A stretch of 64,000 nucleotides of DNA from Leptospira dzoumogneensis (lineage in GTDB: Bacteria > Spirochaetota > Leptospiria > Leptospirales > Leptospiraceae): the NCBI RefSeq assembly GCF_004770895.1, contig NZ_RQHS01000003.1:1-64000 (forward strand), read 5' to 3'. Below are positions 1 to 10,592 of the stretch, one piece after another. Both the position numbers and the translations under genes were made by a program. How positions within the stretch are numbered: position 1 is the first letter of the stretch; each line of letters starts with the position of its first letter. The notes under the pieces are model-generated. The model saw only the letters and a program-made list of their open reading frames with translations. It searched no databases and had not been told where the DNA came from.

Positions 1-85
1 ATTAACCCTCCTTTGCATACGTTTAGTGTTACCTATGTTCCCGGTCTATTTTGTTACCCATGTCTCCGGTTTGTACCAGGGTGGG

Positions 86-143
86 GGCGATCTTAATACA
101 ATTGTAGGAACTCCTACAATTTCACTCTTCGCAAAAGATCGCC
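86..143. repeat. Nested inverted repeat around a GTAGGA palindrome
   Basis: Outer arms GGCGATCTT (86-94) and AAGATCGCC (135-143) are exact reverse complements. They enclose an inner palindrome at 100-121 (AATTGTAGGA, AC, TCCTACAATT). Just before it, at about 74-87, is a CCAGGGTGGGGGCG segment that matches two other copies in the window near 1194-1264 and 35111-35179. The element lies just beyond the stop of the minus-strand SRPBCC gene and could act as a transcript 3' end, but no U-rich tract follows it on that strand. Nothing else is seen in 1-149. Confidence 0.75.
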
Positions 144-149
144 GGTTGA

Positions 150-632
150 TTATTTCAGTTTTTCCAAGTATTTTCCAAGGTTGCCGATATGTTGTTTGCC
201 GCCTTCGATCGCACCGTATTTTTCATTCACTCTTTCCAGTTCTTCTTTGCTCGGGAAAATTTGCTCCATTATAAGATTTGTGCCTTCTCCAACTTCTTCG
301 AATATAATTTTTGATTCGAAATGGACGTCCTGATCACCTTCTCCATCACCTAGATGTTTATAGTGAATGTGAAGAGGTTCTTTGATATCGGTGAATTGGA
401 TCTTGTTTTTATAATCATGTCCGTCCGGCCCGTGCATAATAAATTCCCAAATTCCACCGTTGGTAAAATCCATACGCTTAGTGGTTAATGTAAATCCGTC
501 AGGTCCCCACCATTCCGCAAGATGTTCCGGGATCGACCATACTTCAAAGAGAAGTTCCGTTGGTACGTCGAAATATCTTTTATAAATGACCTTGTTACCT
601 TCTATAATTGTTTCCACGTTATTTTTTATCAC
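150..632 (-). CDS. SRPBCC (AHSA1-like) domain protein
   Basis: The protein is 160 residues and matches the START/SRPBCC fold of the Activator-of-Hsp90-ATPase-homologue-1 type. Typical features are the N-terminal [15 protein letters not shown] strand-helix, the EWWGP motif near residue 40, and the [13 protein letters not shown] turn. Such proteins have a hydrophobic cavity for a small ligand, but the ligand here cannot be told. The start is GTG at 632, preceded by a strong ribosome site (AAGGAGAG, 7 nt away), so the gene overlaps the upstream arsR by 14 bp and is almost certainly cotranscribed and translationally coupled. ArsR-AHSA1 pairs are common in bacteria, and the regulator normally controls its partner. 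It is not an enzyme with an identifiable catalytic residue. Confidence 0.85.
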   Translation of the reverse strand: MIKNNVETIIEGNKVIYKRYFDVPTELLFEVWSIPEHLAEWWGPDGFTLTTKRMDFTNGGIWEFIMHGPDGHDYKNKIQFTDIKEPLHIHYKHLGDGEGDQDVHFESKIIFEEVGEGTNLIMEQIFPSKEELERVNEKYGAIEGGKQHIGNLGKYLEKLK

Positions 633-948
633 GGGTTCTCTCCTTTTTGATCTTTAATACGTATCGATCTAATTTATCCAGACGCTTATTCCATAGATCG
701 ATGATATCCAATAACCAATCTTCCATTTCGTTAATACTCGGACCGTTAAGACTATAGATACGTTTTTGCGCTTCCTTCTTCATGTTCAGAACTTTGGCGC
801 TCTTTAATACTTTCAAGTGATGAGAAATAGCAGGTGCGCTTATTTTAAAATTTTGCCCGATCTCGGTCGAGGTGAGTTCGCCATTTTTGGCCACCAATCT
901 CACTATTTCTCTTCTTGTATCGTCTGCAAGAGCGGCGAAAGCGTTCAT
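619..948 (-). CDS. ArsR-family winged-helix transcriptional regulator
   Basis: This is a 109-residue winged helix-turn-helix protein. It opens with the family signature [15 protein letters not shown], and the recognition helix [15 protein letters not shown] lies at about residues 37-51, followed by the wing ([11 protein letters not shown]). The metal-binding ELCVCDL motif of arsenic and zinc sensors is absent, so metal sensing is unlikely. The C-terminal half is a helical dimerisation region. The gene leads a two-gene unit with the SRPBCC gene. No Shine-Dalgarno sequence precedes the ATG. A promoter and a perfect 18-bp inverted repeat lie directly against the start codon, which suggests a leaderless, autoregulated transcript. 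Confidence 0.92.
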   Translation of the reverse strand: MNAFAALADDTRREIVRLVAKNGELTSTEIGQNFKISAPAISHHLKVLKSAKVLNMKKEAQKRIYSLNGPSINEMEDWLLDIIDLWNKRLDKLDRYVLKIKKERTRDKK

Positions 949-1002
949 AAATCTATTATTTAAACAGTTATTTAATTAAGTCAATGTTTAAATAATAGAT
1001 TT
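949..1002 (-). promoter_or_regulatory. arsR promoter inside an 18-bp perfect inverted repeat
   Basis: AAATCTATTATTTAAACA (949-966) and TGTTTAAATAATAGATTT (985-1002) are exact reverse complements, separated by 18 bp. On the minus strand a -35 box TTGACT (984-979) is followed 17-18 nt later by an AT-rich -10 (AAATAA or AATAAT). The ATG begins only about 7-9 nt after that. RNA polymerase would therefore start at or next to the ATG. The arms cover the -10 and the region upstream of the -35, the usual placement for an ArsR repressor operator. The operator role is inferred. Confidence 0.75.
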
Positions 1003-1111
1003 TTTGTTTTAGGAATGAGGGCTTAGAGATCGGTTTATTAGAAGAGGAACCGGGACTCGAAGGCTGGTCGGATTTTGGCTTAAGAAGGGAATATTAGAGA
1101 AGTAGTTAGCG

Positions 1112-1129
1112 ATGTTGGAATTCCAACAT
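1112..1129. repeat. Perfect 18-bp palindrome of the GTNGGANNTCCNAC family
   Basis: The sequence ATGTTGGAATTCCAACAT is its own reverse complement. It shares the core GTNGGANNTCCNAC with copies at 1251, 5010, 18626, 35166, 44283, 50516, 50917 and 54082. Confidence 0.85.
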
Positions 1130-1193
1130 GAGTTTGTGGTGGAGGATTTTGTTGACAAAAGGAGAATTTTGTGGTAAGCGAAGAACGAACTCT

Positions 1194-1264
1194 CCCACGA
1201 GGCCCTCCTCCTCCACCCGAATCTGGGTGGGGGCGCCGGCTTGAACCATTGTAGGAACTCCTAC
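1194..1264. repeat. Composite intergenic repeat, copy B
   Basis: A CCCACGAGGCCCTCC segment leads into a short hairpin (CCACCC, GAATCT, GGGTGG), then a GGGGGCG box, a spacer of about 20 bp, and the palindrome GTAGGAACTCCTAC at 1251-1264. Copy C at 35111-35179 has the same parts in the same order and orientation, and the right-hand part recurs at about 74-121. Confidence 0.8.
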
Positions 1265-1286
1265 GGCATCATCCAGATAAACTAAA

Positions 1287-3524
1287 TCAGGATTCTTCTA
1301 TTAGTTCCAACATTCTTTCTTTCTCTCTGGTATCCGCAGGATAACAAAGAGTTTGGTTGGCCGTAGAAGTCTGGAAGTCTTTGTTCTTTCTATCCAATTC
1401 TACGATTCTGTTTCGGATCTTACGAACTACGATCTGGGTCTCTTCCCTATCTTTTCCATCGAGGACAACTACGTATTTTCCTTGGCCGACTCTATAACAA
1501 TAATCCGTTTCTCCCAGATTTTCCTGGATGGACGCTCTGAGTTCTTCGCAATAATGAGCAAAAAAACCGGCGCCTTTGATTCGGACCATTCTAGTTGTGT
1601 TTTGGACCTTGAAAACAGTAAGACTGAAAGGAGTTCCTATCTTAGTGGCTCTTGAGATTGCTTCGTCTATTCTGGATTCTACGGGACTGAACGGATCTCT
1701 GAATACCGCGTCTCTTTCTTCCAACATTAATAAATTAGAAAGTACCGGAGATGCAATTTCAGAAATACCAACTGCGGTTTCTCGATCCGTATCTGTCCAA
1801 GGTCTTTCCGTTTCGTGGATGAATAACATTCCCACAAGCCAATTCAGGTTTAAAAATGGAAGAATGTCGAAATCGTGCATGAGTCCGATCTCATCGTTGG
1901 ACAATTGAGATAATAGCTCTGGATTTTTTCTGAAATTTGCGATCCTGAATACTCCAGGAACGTTAGCGACTATTCCAACTAAATTGGAATCCAATCCTAA
2001 TCTAAATTTTCCGGAAGTATCCGGTGTAAGTAAGTTTGTTCCGAATACTTTGTATTCTTTTCTGGTGCTTCTATCTAAAAGCAGGAAACTCCAACGTCTT
2101 AGCCCGAGCTCCTTTTTTAATACTTCGACTAAATAATCATATGCCTCGTCCATATCTCGGACTCCGGCCAGGTCTCTTGCTGTAGCGAGTATTCTTTCGT
2201 TACTCTTGACAACTTGGTTCAGGCGATCGTTTTCTTGGTGAAGCGCTTCCAAGTCCATGATCCTTCTTAATACGGATCCTGCCATTTCTCCTACGATCTT
2301 CAAAAATTCCAGGTCTTCGATCGTATAGTCTTCGCCTGCGACCGTTTTGCTTAATATTATAATTCCATAAAACTCGTCGTAACTACGGATCGGAACGAGC
2401 ATCTCTGCTTCCGTTTTTTCTAGGATCTCTTTCTCTTTTTTAGGAGGAGAATGTTTTAAGATCTCTTTCGCATATACTACGGAAGGTGTTTTTAATGCAG
2501 CTTGGTAACTTTCGTCCCCAACCTCTAAAACCCAGTCAGGATCCGCTCCGATACCTTGGGCCTCCACTACTCTGAGCACATCGTATTCTCCATTTGTAGA
2601 AGAGAAGACTACGATTGATTCGGCACCGATCTGCCCTTGGATAGAGAAACTTAAGTTCTCGAAGAAGTTGGTAAAATCTTTGGAAGCTGAAATCTCTTTA
2701 GAGATTTCGAATGCAGATAAATAGTTCTCCAATTTTTTACGGGAAGCGATCTGTAGATCGATCGGCATCGTAGAATAATCGGAATCATCATCGAATAAGA
2801 ACTGTGCGTTCTCGGTATCGCTCTGCTCTTTACTGAAAGGACGAGTTGCTTCTTGGCTTGCTTGGTTTTCCGCGTCCTTAACCCAATCATCGAATGGATC
2901 TTGAATCGCATCCGGTTTAGAAAGTCCGAGAGGGATATTCTCTTCTTCCTTTGCTTCTTCCGCTTTAGACAATAATCCTTTGTGTTGAGTTTCTTCCGGA
3001 AGATCTCCGAAGTCCGCACCCAGATCCGAATCTTCCAAACCCAATCCGAGGTCGGGATCTACTCCAAAATCCGATTCTTCTTCCGTAAAAGAACCGAAGT
3101 CTGTAGAAGAAAGATCAAAGTCGCTGCTTACATCTTCTCCAAAACTTTCCTCGCCGAAAGCGGAGTCTGGGAAAGAAACTTCCGAATCTGAATCTTCTCC
3201 TCCGAAAGTTTCATTTGAAGTTTCTGTTCCGAAATCAATATCTCCGAAATCTGCAGAAGGAGAATCAAAACTAAAATCTTCATCAGAGGAAGTGGAGACA
3301 GTCGCAGGTTCGAAGTTAGTAGGGTCTTCATAGGCAGAAGATGCCTTCTCTTTTCTTCCGCCAAAATCCATTGCCTTTTCTAAAAGGCCTTTGGCACGTA
3401 CTGCCATGGATTTTTTCAAAAGAGAAGGTTTTTCATCTCCGGAAACTGCAACCGAAGATGATTTAGTTCCGGATTCCAAATTCCCGGAACGAATAAGACG
3501 AGTGACCTTGTCTAATAGACCCAT
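1287..3524 (-). CDS. GAF-domain protein with acidic N-terminus and degenerate GGDEF-like C-terminus
   Basis: The protein is about 745 residues. Roughly the first 250 are acidic, Ser/Asp-rich and low in complexity, with recurring DFG/DFS tripeptides. Two GAF-like sensory domains follow (about 285-430 and 445-600). The last 135 residues resemble a diguanylate cyclase fold, but the signature reads RVGQGKYVVVL where an active enzyme has GG(D/E)EF, so catalysis is not expected. It could be a cytoplasmic sensor or scaffold. The ATG at 3524 is preferred over an upstream TTG at 3530; neither has a clear ribosome site. The ATG lies 2 nt after the stop of the acidic repeat protein upstream, so the two are an operon with similar acidic composition. 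Confidence 0.75.
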   Translation of the reverse strand: MGLLDKVTRLIRSGNLESGTKSSSVAVSGDEKPSLLKKSMAVRAKGLLEKAMDFGGRKEKASSAYEDPTNFEPATVSTSSDEDFSFDSPSADFGDIDFGTETSNETFGGEDSDSEVSFPDSAFGEESFGEDVSSDFDLSSTDFGSFTEEESDFGVDPDLGLGLEDSDLGADFGDLPEETQHKGLLSKAEEAKEEENIPLGLSKPDAIQDPFDDWVKDAENQASQEATRPFSKEQSDTENAQFLFDDDSDYSTMPIDLQIASRKKLENYLSAFEISKEISASKDFTNFFENLSFSIQGQIGAESIVVFSSTNGEYDVLRVVEAQGIGADPDWVLEVGDESYQAALKTPSVVYAKEILKHSPPKKEKEILEKTEAEMLVPIRSYDEFYGIIILSKTVAGEDYTIEDLEFLKIVGEMAGSVLRRIMDLEALHQENDRLNQVVKSNERILATARDLAGVRDMDEAYDYLVEVLKKELGLRRWSFLLLDRSTRKEYKVFGTNLLTPDTSGKFRLGLDSNLVGIVANVPGVFRIANFRKNPELLSQLSNDEIGLMHDFDILPFLNLNWLVGMLFIHETERPWTDTDRETAVGISEIASPVLSNLLMLEERDAVFRDPFSPVESRIDEAISRATKIGTPFSLTVFKVQNTTRMVRIKGAGFFAHYCEELRASIQENLGETDYCYRVGQGKYVVVLDGKDREETQIVVRKIRNRIVELDRKNKDFQTSTANQTLCYPADTREKERMLELIEES

Positions 3525-3526
3525 CG

Positions 3527-6202
3527 TCAAACGCCGATTTGTTTCATTAATTTCTTATAAAGTTCGAAATAGTCGGAACGAGAGAAGTCACGGATCATAT
3601 CGTCCGGAAGATTTCCGAGTAACTCATCCAGATAGAGAAGAATTCGTTTCATCTCATCTTGGGTAGGAGTTGCTTCACCGGTTTCGACTTCTTCTGCAGC
3701 AGCTCCTGCTTGGCGGATCTCTTCCAGAGGAGAAAGTTCATTCTCGTCGGCATACTCGTCCAAGATAAAGTTCAGTTCCGATTCCGGAGCCAATTTTTCT
3801 ATAGTCGGGATAATCTCCCCGCCCACATCTTCTGCAAAATCCAAACCTGAAATTTGGATATCATCTTCAAAGGAGCCCAATGCGTTCAGGTCGTTTGCTT
3901 CAGGAGGAGAAGATAATAATTGGTCCAAGTCCTCTGAATCCACCTCTTGCGGAGTTTCATCCGAGAGTAAATTCCCTAATTCGTCATTGGATAATGTGAT
4001 CGGCTCATCCGCTCCTTCTCCCAGATCCCAATCGGAAGGTGCGGCAACGGAATTCTCTTCTCCTGTGCCAAGATCGTTGAGATCCGCAACAGGTCCGTCC
4101 CAATCTATATCATAATCGGTAGATACGTCAGGTGTCCCTATATCGTCTAACTCGTTGATCGGAAGTGAGATTGGTTCGTCAGAATCTTCCATTAGATCGG
4201 AAGAAGCGGTATCTACTTCAGGCTCTTCTTCCAATAAATGTCCCAACTCGTCTTCAGAAAGTGCGATAGGTTCATCCGCTTCTGCATCTAAACTGAAGTC
4301 TCCGAATTCTACAGGAGCAGCGTCTTCATGTTCCTCAGGTGGAGCATCCGCAAATATATCCGCATCCGAAGCTTCTTCTTCTCCGGAAGATAATAGGTCT
4401 CCTAATTCGTCGTCTGAGAGTGCGATCGGTTCGTCTTCTTCCGAATCCAAGGAAGAGACTGTTTCCTCTTCTCCGGAGAGTAAGTTTCCGAGTTCATCGT
4501 CTGAAAGTGCAATCGGTTCGTTATCATCTAAGTCGGAGGAAAGATCTAAAGAAGTTCCGGTATGTTCTTCTTCCTCTTCTGTTCCGGATGATAATAGATT
4601 TCCAAGTTCGTCGTCTGAAAGTGCGATCGGTTCGTCCGGATCGGAACTTTCGGAGAAGAAATCTTCTTCGGAAGTTTCCGTAGGAGAGAAGCCCAGCAGA
4701 TCGGAATCGGAACTTCCTAAAATGTCCTCATCGCTTGCGGAAGTGAAGTCCCCTAAAGATTCTTCGAATGCTTTTTCTTCGGACTTAGCATTGTCTTCGA
4801 AATCTCCCAGATCCAATCCTGTATCCAGAGGATTTTCTTCTTCTCCCATTCCGAAATTGTCGAAATCTGAAACAGGAAGAGAAATAGACTCCTCTTCTCC
4901 GCCAAATTCGTCTTTGGCCTCTTCAGGCTCTGAATCAAAATTAAAATCGCTTAGGTCTAGTTCAGAAGAAGGATCAGTATCTTCTTCCATTCCAAACTCC
5001 GACTCTGCAGTAGGAGCTCCTACAGAATCAAGATCGTCTAGTTGGATACTTTCGATCTCGTCCTCATCACCTGAGGATAATAAATTGCCTAATTCGTCGT
5101 CGGAGAGTGCGATCGGCTCGTTTGCTTCTTCTATATCAGAGGAAGAAGTATGCTCTTCGGAAACCGAACCAAGATCCAGATCTCCAAAATCTCCCATCTC
5201 ATCGAAAGAATTTTTGCTCTCTAAAGAAGGATCACCTTCTAAAAGATGATCCAATTCGTCCGTGGAAAGTGCGATGTCTTTCTCTTCTTCGCCTTCGAAA
5301 TTAATGTCTTCGGTCAATTCGGAAGAAGGAGTAGATATATCGTCTCCGCCAAGATCTCCGAATCCTTCTTCTTCCATATTCGGACTGAAGTCTTCCGCCA
5401 TGATATCGTCTAACTCATGTTCGGAGAGCGAGATCGGACCTTCGTCATCCGAAACGATTTCGTCTTCGAATGTTTTGGAACCTGAATCTTCCGGCGCGGA
5501 AACTTCTTCTTCGTCCATGGAGAAGTCTGCAAGATTGGAACCTATATCAATATTATGTAATTCGTCATCTGAAAGTGAGATAGGTGTCTCATCATCCAAG
5601 TCTGCGTCCGAGAGTCCGACTACCTCGTCTTGGTCGGAACCTTCTCCGCCCCAATCGAATGGTTGGTCGTCTGAATGGAATGCGGAAGACGGCACTTCTC
5701 CAGGCTGAGAAAAATCTCCCAGGTCCAAGGAGCCTAAGTCTCCGAATGCTTCCTCATGATCTTCTACGGAAGAAGTAGAAGGACTAGATTCTTTCCAAGA
5801 AGGAGCGGAGGAAGAAGATGTAGAAGGAGATAGATCATCGTCAATATCCAGAAGTCTGTCGATCTCAGCATCGATCATCGGATCTGTGAGTTCGAAATCG
5901 AAATCTTCGTCCAGATGGACAGACTCATCTAATTGGCTTAGGTCTGAACCGAAATCCGTTTCTTCCGGTTCGAAGTTCGGAATATCATCCGGATAATCGT
6001 CTCCGGAGGAAGCGAGTAATTCCTCAAAGCCTTCGCTGTCTGGAGAATCTCCCGGAACGGAATCGAAATTAAAATCGGAGGAATCCCCATCGCTAGCCAA
6101 GAGAGAATCTATTTCGTCCAAGCTCATTTCACTCGGATCAAAATCCTCTCCATTTCCGGCTGGAAACCCCTCTCCCTCGTCTATCGTAAAATCGTCCGCC
6201 AT
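3527..6202 (-). CDS. Large acidic repeat protein (hypothetical)
   Basis: The protein is 891 residues, extremely rich in Asp, Glu and Ser, and has no signal peptide or membrane segment. From about residue 200 to 760 it carries around eleven spaced copies of a short motif with consensus (D/E)EPIALSDDELGNLLS. The best copies are near identical; degenerate ones read ETPISLSDDELHN or KDIALSTDELDHLL. The linkers are disordered-looking. The last 70 residues are different and folded-looking (DELLGNLPDDMIRDFSRSDY, then a Lys-rich helix), and resemble a C-terminal module I recall from other spirochaete proteins. No enzyme motif is visible. It is the first gene of a pair with the GAF protein, and a repeated docking or scaffold role is an inference. 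Confidence 0.7.
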   Translation of the reverse strand: MADDFTIDEGEGFPAGNGEDFDPSEMSLDEIDSLLASDGDSSDFNFDSVPGDSPDSEGFEELLASSGDDYPDDIPNFEPEETDFGSDLSQLDESVHLDEDFDFELTDPMIDAEIDRLLDIDDDLSPSTSSSSAPSWKESSPSTSSVEDHEEAFGDLGSLDLGDFSQPGEVPSSAFHSDDQPFDWGGEGSDQDEVVGLSDADLDDETPISLSDDELHNIDIGSNLADFSMDEEEVSAPEDSGSKTFEDEIVSDDEGPISLSEHELDDIMAEDFSPNMEEEGFGDLGGDDISTPSSELTEDINFEGEEEKDIALSTDELDHLLEGDPSLESKNSFDEMGDFGDLDLGSVSEEHTSSSDIEEANEPIALSDDELGNLLSSGDEDEIESIQLDDLDSVGAPTAESEFGMEEDTDPSSELDLSDFNFDSEPEEAKDEFGGEEESISLPVSDFDNFGMGEEENPLDTGLDLGDFEDNAKSEEKAFEESLGDFTSASDEDILGSSDSDLLGFSPTETSEEDFFSESSDPDEPIALSDDELGNLLSSGTEEEEEHTGTSLDLSSDLDDNEPIALSDDELGNLLSGEEETVSSLDSEEDEPIALSDDELGDLLSSGEEEASDADIFADAPPEEHEDAAPVEFGDFSLDAEADEPIALSEDELGHLLEEEPEVDTASSDLMEDSDEPISLPINELDDIGTPDVSTDYDIDWDGPVADLNDLGTGEENSVAAPSDWDLGEGADEPITLSNDELGNLLSDETPQEVDSEDLDQLLSSPPEANDLNALGSFEDDIQISGLDFAEDVGGEIIPTIEKLAPESELNFILDEYADENELSPLEEIRQAGAAAEEVETGEATPTQDEMKRILLYLDELLGNLPDDMIRDFSRSDYFELYKKLMKQIGV

Positions 6203-6324
6203 GCTTCCTACAGTATTCTAAAAATCCGTCTGTCTAATTCGGAGGATCTCCTAAGTTGCAGGAAATACAATCCGAAAAAATTTCGAGGCAAGTCCTCTAT
6301 ATTAGAAGACCTTCTCTCATTTAT

Positions 6325-6361
6325 GGGACACTTCTTTCGGCTGAACCGATAGAAGTGTCCC
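6325..6361. terminator. Hairpin beyond the ATP synthase operon
   Basis: GGGACACTTCT (6325-6335) and AGAAGTGTCCC (6351-6361) form an 11-bp perfect stem with a 15-nt loop. It lies 34 bp beyond the atpC stop on the minus strand. There is no U-tract on the minus strand; on the plus strand the stem is followed by TTTATAATTTT. It is probably a transcript end or processing site for the atp operon. Confidence 0.5.
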
Positions 6362-6394
6362 TTTATAATTTTCGGAATTTGGAACCCCTAAATA

Positions 6395-6775
6395 TTAGCG
6401 GGAAGCTGCTAAAATTCGGGTTTTTGCTTTTAGGACGAGAGTATTTTTCTCGCTGGAGGCAGGAAGAGCTTCCGCTTCTTCTAGGGCTTTTTGGGCGGCT
6501 GCAAGGTCGATATCTTCTTTCAGGCTGCCGTGGTCCGTCAAAATCGTAACTTTATTGTCTCTTACTTCGAAAAACCCGCCTTCGATTGCGGCGATTTTGG
6601 TTTTATTTCCTTGTCGGACTTCCAATACGCCGATCCCAAGCAGGGAAACAAGAGATGTATGGCCCGGATACACTCCGAAAAACCCTTCGCTTCCAGGCAC
6701 GACGATGCTGTCCGCATCGCCGTGGAAGAGTAGTTTTTCTGGAGAGATTACCGATACGTCTAGCTTGGCTGCCAT
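6395..6775 (-). CDS. atpC: F1 ATP synthase epsilon subunit
   Basis: The protein is 126 residues with the N-terminal beta-sandwich ([17 protein letters not shown], then the [16 protein letters not shown] loop near residue 30) and a C-terminal Ala/Glu-rich helical hairpin ([16 protein letters not shown]). It links the rotor gamma subunit to the c-ring and can inhibit ATP hydrolysis. The length is close to the family norm. It is the last gene of the atp operon, 3 nt after atpD, and is followed by a hairpin at 6325-6361. Confidence 0.95.
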   Translation of the reverse strand: MAAKLDVSVISPEKLLFHGDADSIVVPGSEGFFGVYPGHTSLVSLLGIGVLEVRQGNKTKIAAIEGGFFEVRDNKVTILTDHGSLKEDIDLAAAQKALEEAEALPASSEKNTLVLKAKTRILAASR

Positions 6776-6778
6776 CGA

Positions 6779-8203
<1,425 letters not shown>

Positions 8204-9064
8204 CTAGTTTAGCGAGTCCGCACCCGCTACGATCTCCGAGATCTCCTGAGTGATCTTCGCCTGACGAATACGGTTATAACCGCGGGTCAGAAGTTTGATC
8301 ATCTCGGAGGCCGCGTCCGTTGCGGATTTCATGGCCACGCGCTTTGCGATCTGCTCGGAACAATTCGCTTCCAAGATCGCCTTTAAAAATGCAGTTTTTA
8401 CCACTAAAGGAAGAAGTGATTCCAAAATATCAGCCGGACTTGGCTCATACAGAACATTGGAACCTACGTTAGCTTCTCCTTGTGCTTCGAACGGAAGAAC
8501 CTTAGTAACTTCAGCCTCTTGGTTTGCAGAAGAATGATAAACTGTGGAGATAATTTCCACTGAATCCACTTCTTCACTTGCAAATAGACCCAAGAAGAAG
8601 TCCGCAAATTCTTCCGCTTCCTTGTAACCGGACTTGTCGTCGATATGAGTGTAGGATTTTTCTATTTTCTCTTTTGCGAATTGGAAATAGGAAATTCCCT
8701 TTTTACCTACGACAAAAAGTCGAACATTCACGCCCTGATCTTTCAATTCTTGGATGCGATTTTTTGCTAAACGGATGGTCTTGGAGTTATATCCTCCACA
8801 AAGACCTCTGTTTGCAGTGATCACAAGAAGAGCGATCGAACGGATCGTATTCGGTTTTCTTAAATAAGGACTTTTTACTACGGAAGCAAGGGATGCAAGC
8901 GCTCCCACCAATTCCTTAATTTTATTAGAGAATGGATGGGACGCGTTCACCCGATCGCTCAACTTTTTGGATTTAGCCGTAGCGACCATTTCCATAGTTC
9001 GAGTGATCTTCCGAGTGTTCTTAACGGAGCTGATCCGTTTTTTTATTTCCCGAGGTGTAGCCAA
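8204..9064 (-). CDS. atpG: F1 ATP synthase gamma subunit
   Basis: The protein is 286 residues. The N-terminal helix starts [20 protein letters not shown], followed by [12 protein letters not shown], both diagnostic. A central Rossmann-like domain includes [12 protein letters not shown], and the C-terminal helix ends [20 protein letters not shown]. It forms the central rotor shaft. It lies 21 nt upstream of atpD and 13 nt downstream of atpA. Confidence 0.97.
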   Translation of the reverse strand: MATPREIKKRISSVKNTRKITRTMEMVATAKSKKLSDRVNASHPFSNKIKELVGALASLASVVKSPYLRKPNTIRSIALLVITANRGLCGGYNSKTIRLAKNRIQELKDQGVNVRLFVVGKKGISYFQFAKEKIEKSYTHIDDKSGYKEAEEFADFFLGLFASEEVDSVEIISTVYHSSANQEAEVTKVLPFEAQGEANVGSNVLYEPSPADILESLLPLVVKTAFLKAILEANCSEQIAKRVAMKSATDAASEMIKLLTRGYNRIRQAKITQEISEIVAGADSLN

Positions 9065-9077
9065 GATTTTTCTCCGC

Positions 9078-10592
9078 TTACTTCAGGTTCCTAACAAAGT
9101 CGGCTGCGATAGAGGCGATGACCTCTCCCAGTTTTCCTTCGTCCGAAATTTTCTTTTCGGTGCGAATAGCGTTCAATACTTCAGGTTGTTGTGTGCGAAG
9201 AACGTTTAATAAATGTGCTCCGAACTCTCTCACCTTAGGAACCGGGACCTTGTCCATATGTCCTCTGGTTACCGCGAAAATTTCGACCACTTGTTCTTCG
9301 ACAGGATATGGGCTGGAAACAGGTTGTTTCAGCATCTCAACGATGCGATATCCTCTGTCCAACTGAGCCTGAGTGATTGGATCCAAATCGGTTCCAAGTT
9401 GAGCAAATGCTTCCAACTCTCTGAACTGAGCTAATTCCAATTTCATTTTTCCGGCGACTTGTTTCATCGCTTTGATCTGAGCGGCAGACCCCACACGAGA
9501 TACGGAGATACCCACATCCACTGCAGGACGAACCCCGGATGCGAATAAGTTGGATTGCAGATAGATCTGACCGTCGGTGATCGAGATCACGTTAGTCGGA
9601 ATATAAGCGGAAACCTCACCTTCTTGGGTTTCGATGATAGGAAGCGCGGTTAAGGAACCTGCTCCATATTTTTCGTCCAATTTAGCGGCTCTTTCTAATA
9701 AGCGAGAGTGAAGATAGAATACGTCTCCAGGATAAGCTTCGCGGCCCGGAGGTCTACGAAGAAGAAGACACATCTGGCGATAAGCAACCGCTTGTTTCGA
9801 TAAGTCATCATAAACAACCAAGGTAGCTTTTTTCTCGTTATACATGAAGTATTCGGCGAAAGAACAGCCGGAATACGGCGCGATGTATTGCAGAGGAGCA
9901 GGATCAGCAGCAGTTGCGGAAACCACGATGGTATAATCCAGGGCTCCAACCGCTTTTAGTTTTTCCACGATAGTCGCTACAGTGGAAGCTTTTTGTCCGA
10001 TCGCTACGTAAACGCAGATAACTCCGGAACCTTTTTGGTTGATGATCGTATCCAGAGCGATGGAAGTTTTACCGGTTCCACGGTCTCCGATGATCAACTC
10101 CCTTTGGCCACGGCCTATCGGGATCATTGCATCAATACTTTTGATACCAGTTTGAAGAGGTTCTTCTACCGGTTGTCTTTTAGAAATACCAGGAGCAGGA
10201 CTTTCTACCGCACGAGTATGTTTGGTATTGATTGGTCCTTTTCCATCCAGAGGCTCACCGAGTGGGTTTACCACACGTCCGAGCATTTCCGGTCCTACCG
10301 GAACCTCTAAGATTTTTCCAATTCTTTTTACAGAGAATCCTTCACGGATGTTTTTATAATCTCCGTAAATGATCACACCCACGGAATTGTCTTCCAAGTT
10401 GAAAGCCTGACCGCGAACCCCGTTTTGGAATTCTACGAGTTCTCCAGCCATCACGTTTCTGAGACCGAAAACTCGAGCGATACCGTCCCCTACTTCCAGA
10501 ACAGTTCCGACTTCTTCGACACCCAGATCTTTTTTATAATTTAAAATTTCCTGTTTGAGGACCGACGTAATTTCGTCTGTTTTAATTTTCAT
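9078..10592 (-). CDS. atpA: F1 ATP synthase alpha subunit
   Basis: The protein is 504 residues, normal for the family. The Walker A motif GDRGTGKT is at 169-176, the same numbering as in well-studied alpha subunits. [20 protein letters not shown] carries the alpha/beta signature and the Arg that reaches into the catalytic site. Alpha binds nucleotide without turning it over. Its start overlaps the end of atpH by 11 bp, consistent with translational coupling. Confidence 0.98.
   Translation of the reverse strand: MKIKTDEITSVLKQEILNYKKDLGVEEVGTVLEVGDGIARVFGLRNVMAGELVEFQNGVRGQAFNLEDNSVGVIIYGDYKNIREGFSVKRIGKILEVPVGPEMLGRVVNPLGEPLDGKGPINTKHTRAVESPAPGISKRQPVEEPLQTGIKSIDAMIPIGRGQRELIIGDRGTGKTSIALDTIINQKGSGVICVYVAIGQKASTVATIVEKLKAVGALDYTIVVSATAADPAPLQYIAPYSGCSFAEYFMYNEKKATLVVYDDLSKQAVAYRQMCLLLRRPPGREAYPGDVFYLHSRLLERAAKLDEKYGAGSLTALPIIETQEGEVSAYIPTNVISITDGQIYLQSNLFASGVRPAVDVGISVSRVGSAAQIKAMKQVAGKMKLELAQFRELEAFAQLGTDLDPITQAQLDRGYRIVEMLKQPVSSPYPVEEQVVEIFAVTRGHMDKVPVPKVREFGAHLLNVLRTQQPEVLNAIRTEKKISDEGKLGEVIASIAADFVRNLK

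Larger units (their letters stand above)
1003..1286. other. Gene-free gap with two palindromic repeats
   Basis: Together with the arsR operator, this makes a gap of about 340 bp between genes. It holds a perfect 18-bp palindrome, ATGTTGGAATTCCAACAT (1112-1129), and a composite element at 1194-1264. No convincing reading frame, RNA gene or promoter was found in the rest. Confidence 0.6.

Noticed and set aside
4155..5249. Long plus-strand frame opposite the acidic repeat gene (Ser-rich)
   Set aside because: It is the antisense shadow of the repeated DDEL-type codons; it has no ribosome site, and the sense-strand protein has the coherent motif structure.
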